Source: Thereva unica
Taxonomy: Eukaryota > Arthropoda > Insecta > Diptera > Therevidae
Assembly: GCA_949987705.1 (NCBI GenBank)
Contig: OX465285.1
Coordinates: 90,715,975-90,779,974 of the forward strand
Reading direction: 5' to 3'
DNA length: 64,000 nucleotides
Shown here piece after piece: positions 62,638 through 64,000 of the stretch (the first letter of the stretch is position 1; every line of letters starts with the position of its first letter). A program made the translations under genes and the position numbers. The notes under the pieces were generated by a model. The model was not told the DNA's origin. It worked only from the letters and a program-made list of their open reading frames with translations, and searched no databases.

Positions 62638-64000
62638 TAAAGTTTTTAGCAAACCTTGGATTGATTGGGACTCCGATCTCCGAAGTTGGGCCTTCCTTTG
62701 CCTTCTTTCTCTGGATTATACGTAATTTGATGAAAACCCTTTTCCAAATTTTGCCACAAGTAAATAACCCTCCCAATTTTCATTTAAATAAAACATTCAA
62801 AATTTTTTTATATATTCATACTTTTTAATCTATTTCATTTCCTCTCATTTTTTTTCATTTTTTTTTTTAATAAAACACAAAGACGATTACAGCATTATTC
62901 TTCATTTTAACCAAAAATAATAATAATAATAATAAGTTATCCACATTAAAATTACAACGTCTACCAATAGACTTATCTACATTCGAACGTCTTAAAAATC
63001 GATTAAAAAAAATAATTATAAACAATACACATAAATAATTAAATCGATTTATATATATTACCTGGATACACAAGCACAATTAAAAATTAACGACTGAATA
63101 GTTTGGTTGATTTTTTCTTTCCTTTGTAGTAAATATTTTGATATTTTTGTTGTTTTTGTTTTTATGTTTAAATTTAACGCATTCTTTTTAAGAAATGTCG
63201 CGCGTGTAATTCTCCCCAAAAATTATTAATCTTTCATTTTTTTTATTATTCAATTTTTTTGTATATTTAAGCTTTTTTTTATTTTTTTTTATTTTCAAAC
63301 TACATCTCTAATGGTCTAACACACAAATGGTCTAATATGCAAGAATGTGTTCTCTTTAATATGGTGTTTGTTTGTTTTTTTAAATATAAGATTAAATCTT
63401 GTTTTTTTTTTGTTTTTGTTATCAGCTTTCTTTGGTTGATGCATAAAAATACGAAAAATCAAACTGCAGTGTTTTTTTTATATGTTTTCCTCAAAGTGGT
63501 ATAAAATTGTTTGTTTTAGTAATTGTTCGACCAAACCATTTTTGTTTTTGTTAAATCAAGCTACAATTCTTGTTTTGTTTTTATTAAATTCTTTTATATA
63601 GTGTGGACAAGAATATCTTCTTTTGTTTGTATTTTTTTTTTAGTAGATTTTGAATGAATGCGTGAAAATATAAAACATTCGAGAGATTATATAATAAATC
63701 TATTTTAGTCGAAAAAATGGTCTAATCGATAACTTTTTTTTGTCTAAATACAATATAATTAATATGTTAACAAAGATTTTCTTTTTTTATTATTATTTTT
63801 AGTAAATATAAAAACTTAAACACTTTTTTAACAACTGAAGTTTTGAATTAGACCATTTATTCGACGAAAATTCTGTTTGTTTACTTTTTTTGTTTTTTGA
63901 GCTTAAACATCCCCTTAAATATTGAAAATTTACATTTTTTTCCATCTTAACTTAAATAATATTATTAACAAATTGTTCTTCCATATTTTTGTTTCTCTCT
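62638..64000. other. AT-rich right end of window
   Basis: Very AT-rich with many T-runs and an AATAATAAT microsatellite near 62915-62933. It could be the 3' UTR or intron of a gene outside the window, but nothing in the sequence proves this. Confidence 0.4.

Noticed and set aside
1..64000. A bacterial-type operon, defence system or prophage
   Set aside because: All supported genes are spliced eukaryotic genes; no operon, ribosome binding sites or phage genes are seen.

Overview
This window is a TE-rich stretch of a large insect genome, most likely a fly. The evidence is spliced minus-strand genes with canonical GT..AG introns, a protein very close to Drosophila NompC, an AT-rich background, and interspersed remnants of LINE, mariner, hAT, PIF/Harbinger, Helitron and SINE elements. 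There is no prokaryotic gene organisation. Three host genes can be supported, all on the minus strand.

(1) 34270-17877 holds the first three coding exons of nompC, the mechanotransduction TRP channel. They encode the N-terminal linker and the first two ankyrin repeats. Intron 1 is 4.1 kb, intron 2 is 11.7 kb, and intron 3 runs off the left edge (at least 17.8 kb). The whole left half of the window is therefore nompC intron filled with decayed transposons. (2) 46231-43201 is a complete four-exon ACSF2-type mitochondrial acyl-CoA synthetase (587 aa) with all its core motifs. (3) 56273-50348 is a tandem head-to-tail paralogue (585 aa as modelled). Its intron phases and the sizes of its last two exons are identical to those of gene 2. 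Its frame is intact, but several signature residues have changed, including replacement of the catalytic A10 lysine by glutamate.

Everything else is mobile-element debris. The LINE fragments are RTE-like, LOA/I-like with RNase H, jockey-like and R1-like, and many have been hit by younger DNA elements. The clearest nested case is a 2.06-kb PIF/Harbinger element with a TTA duplication inside a jockey-like LINE. Non-autonomous elements include a 570-bp hAT MITE with a perfect 8-bp duplication, several TA-flanked TIR elements, a foldback with 43-bp perfect TIRs, and a GC-rich TIR element carrying internal tandem repeats. There are two SINE families, one tRNA-derived and one with a 5S-rRNA-like head joined to a shared tail.

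The two most interesting points are the frame-intact ACSF2 paralogue that has lost its adenylation lysine and the 5S-rRNA-headed SINE-like family. Coordinates of exon edges are read from splice sites. Boundaries of degraded repeats are approximate. No database search was possible, so family and clade names rest on remembered motifs.
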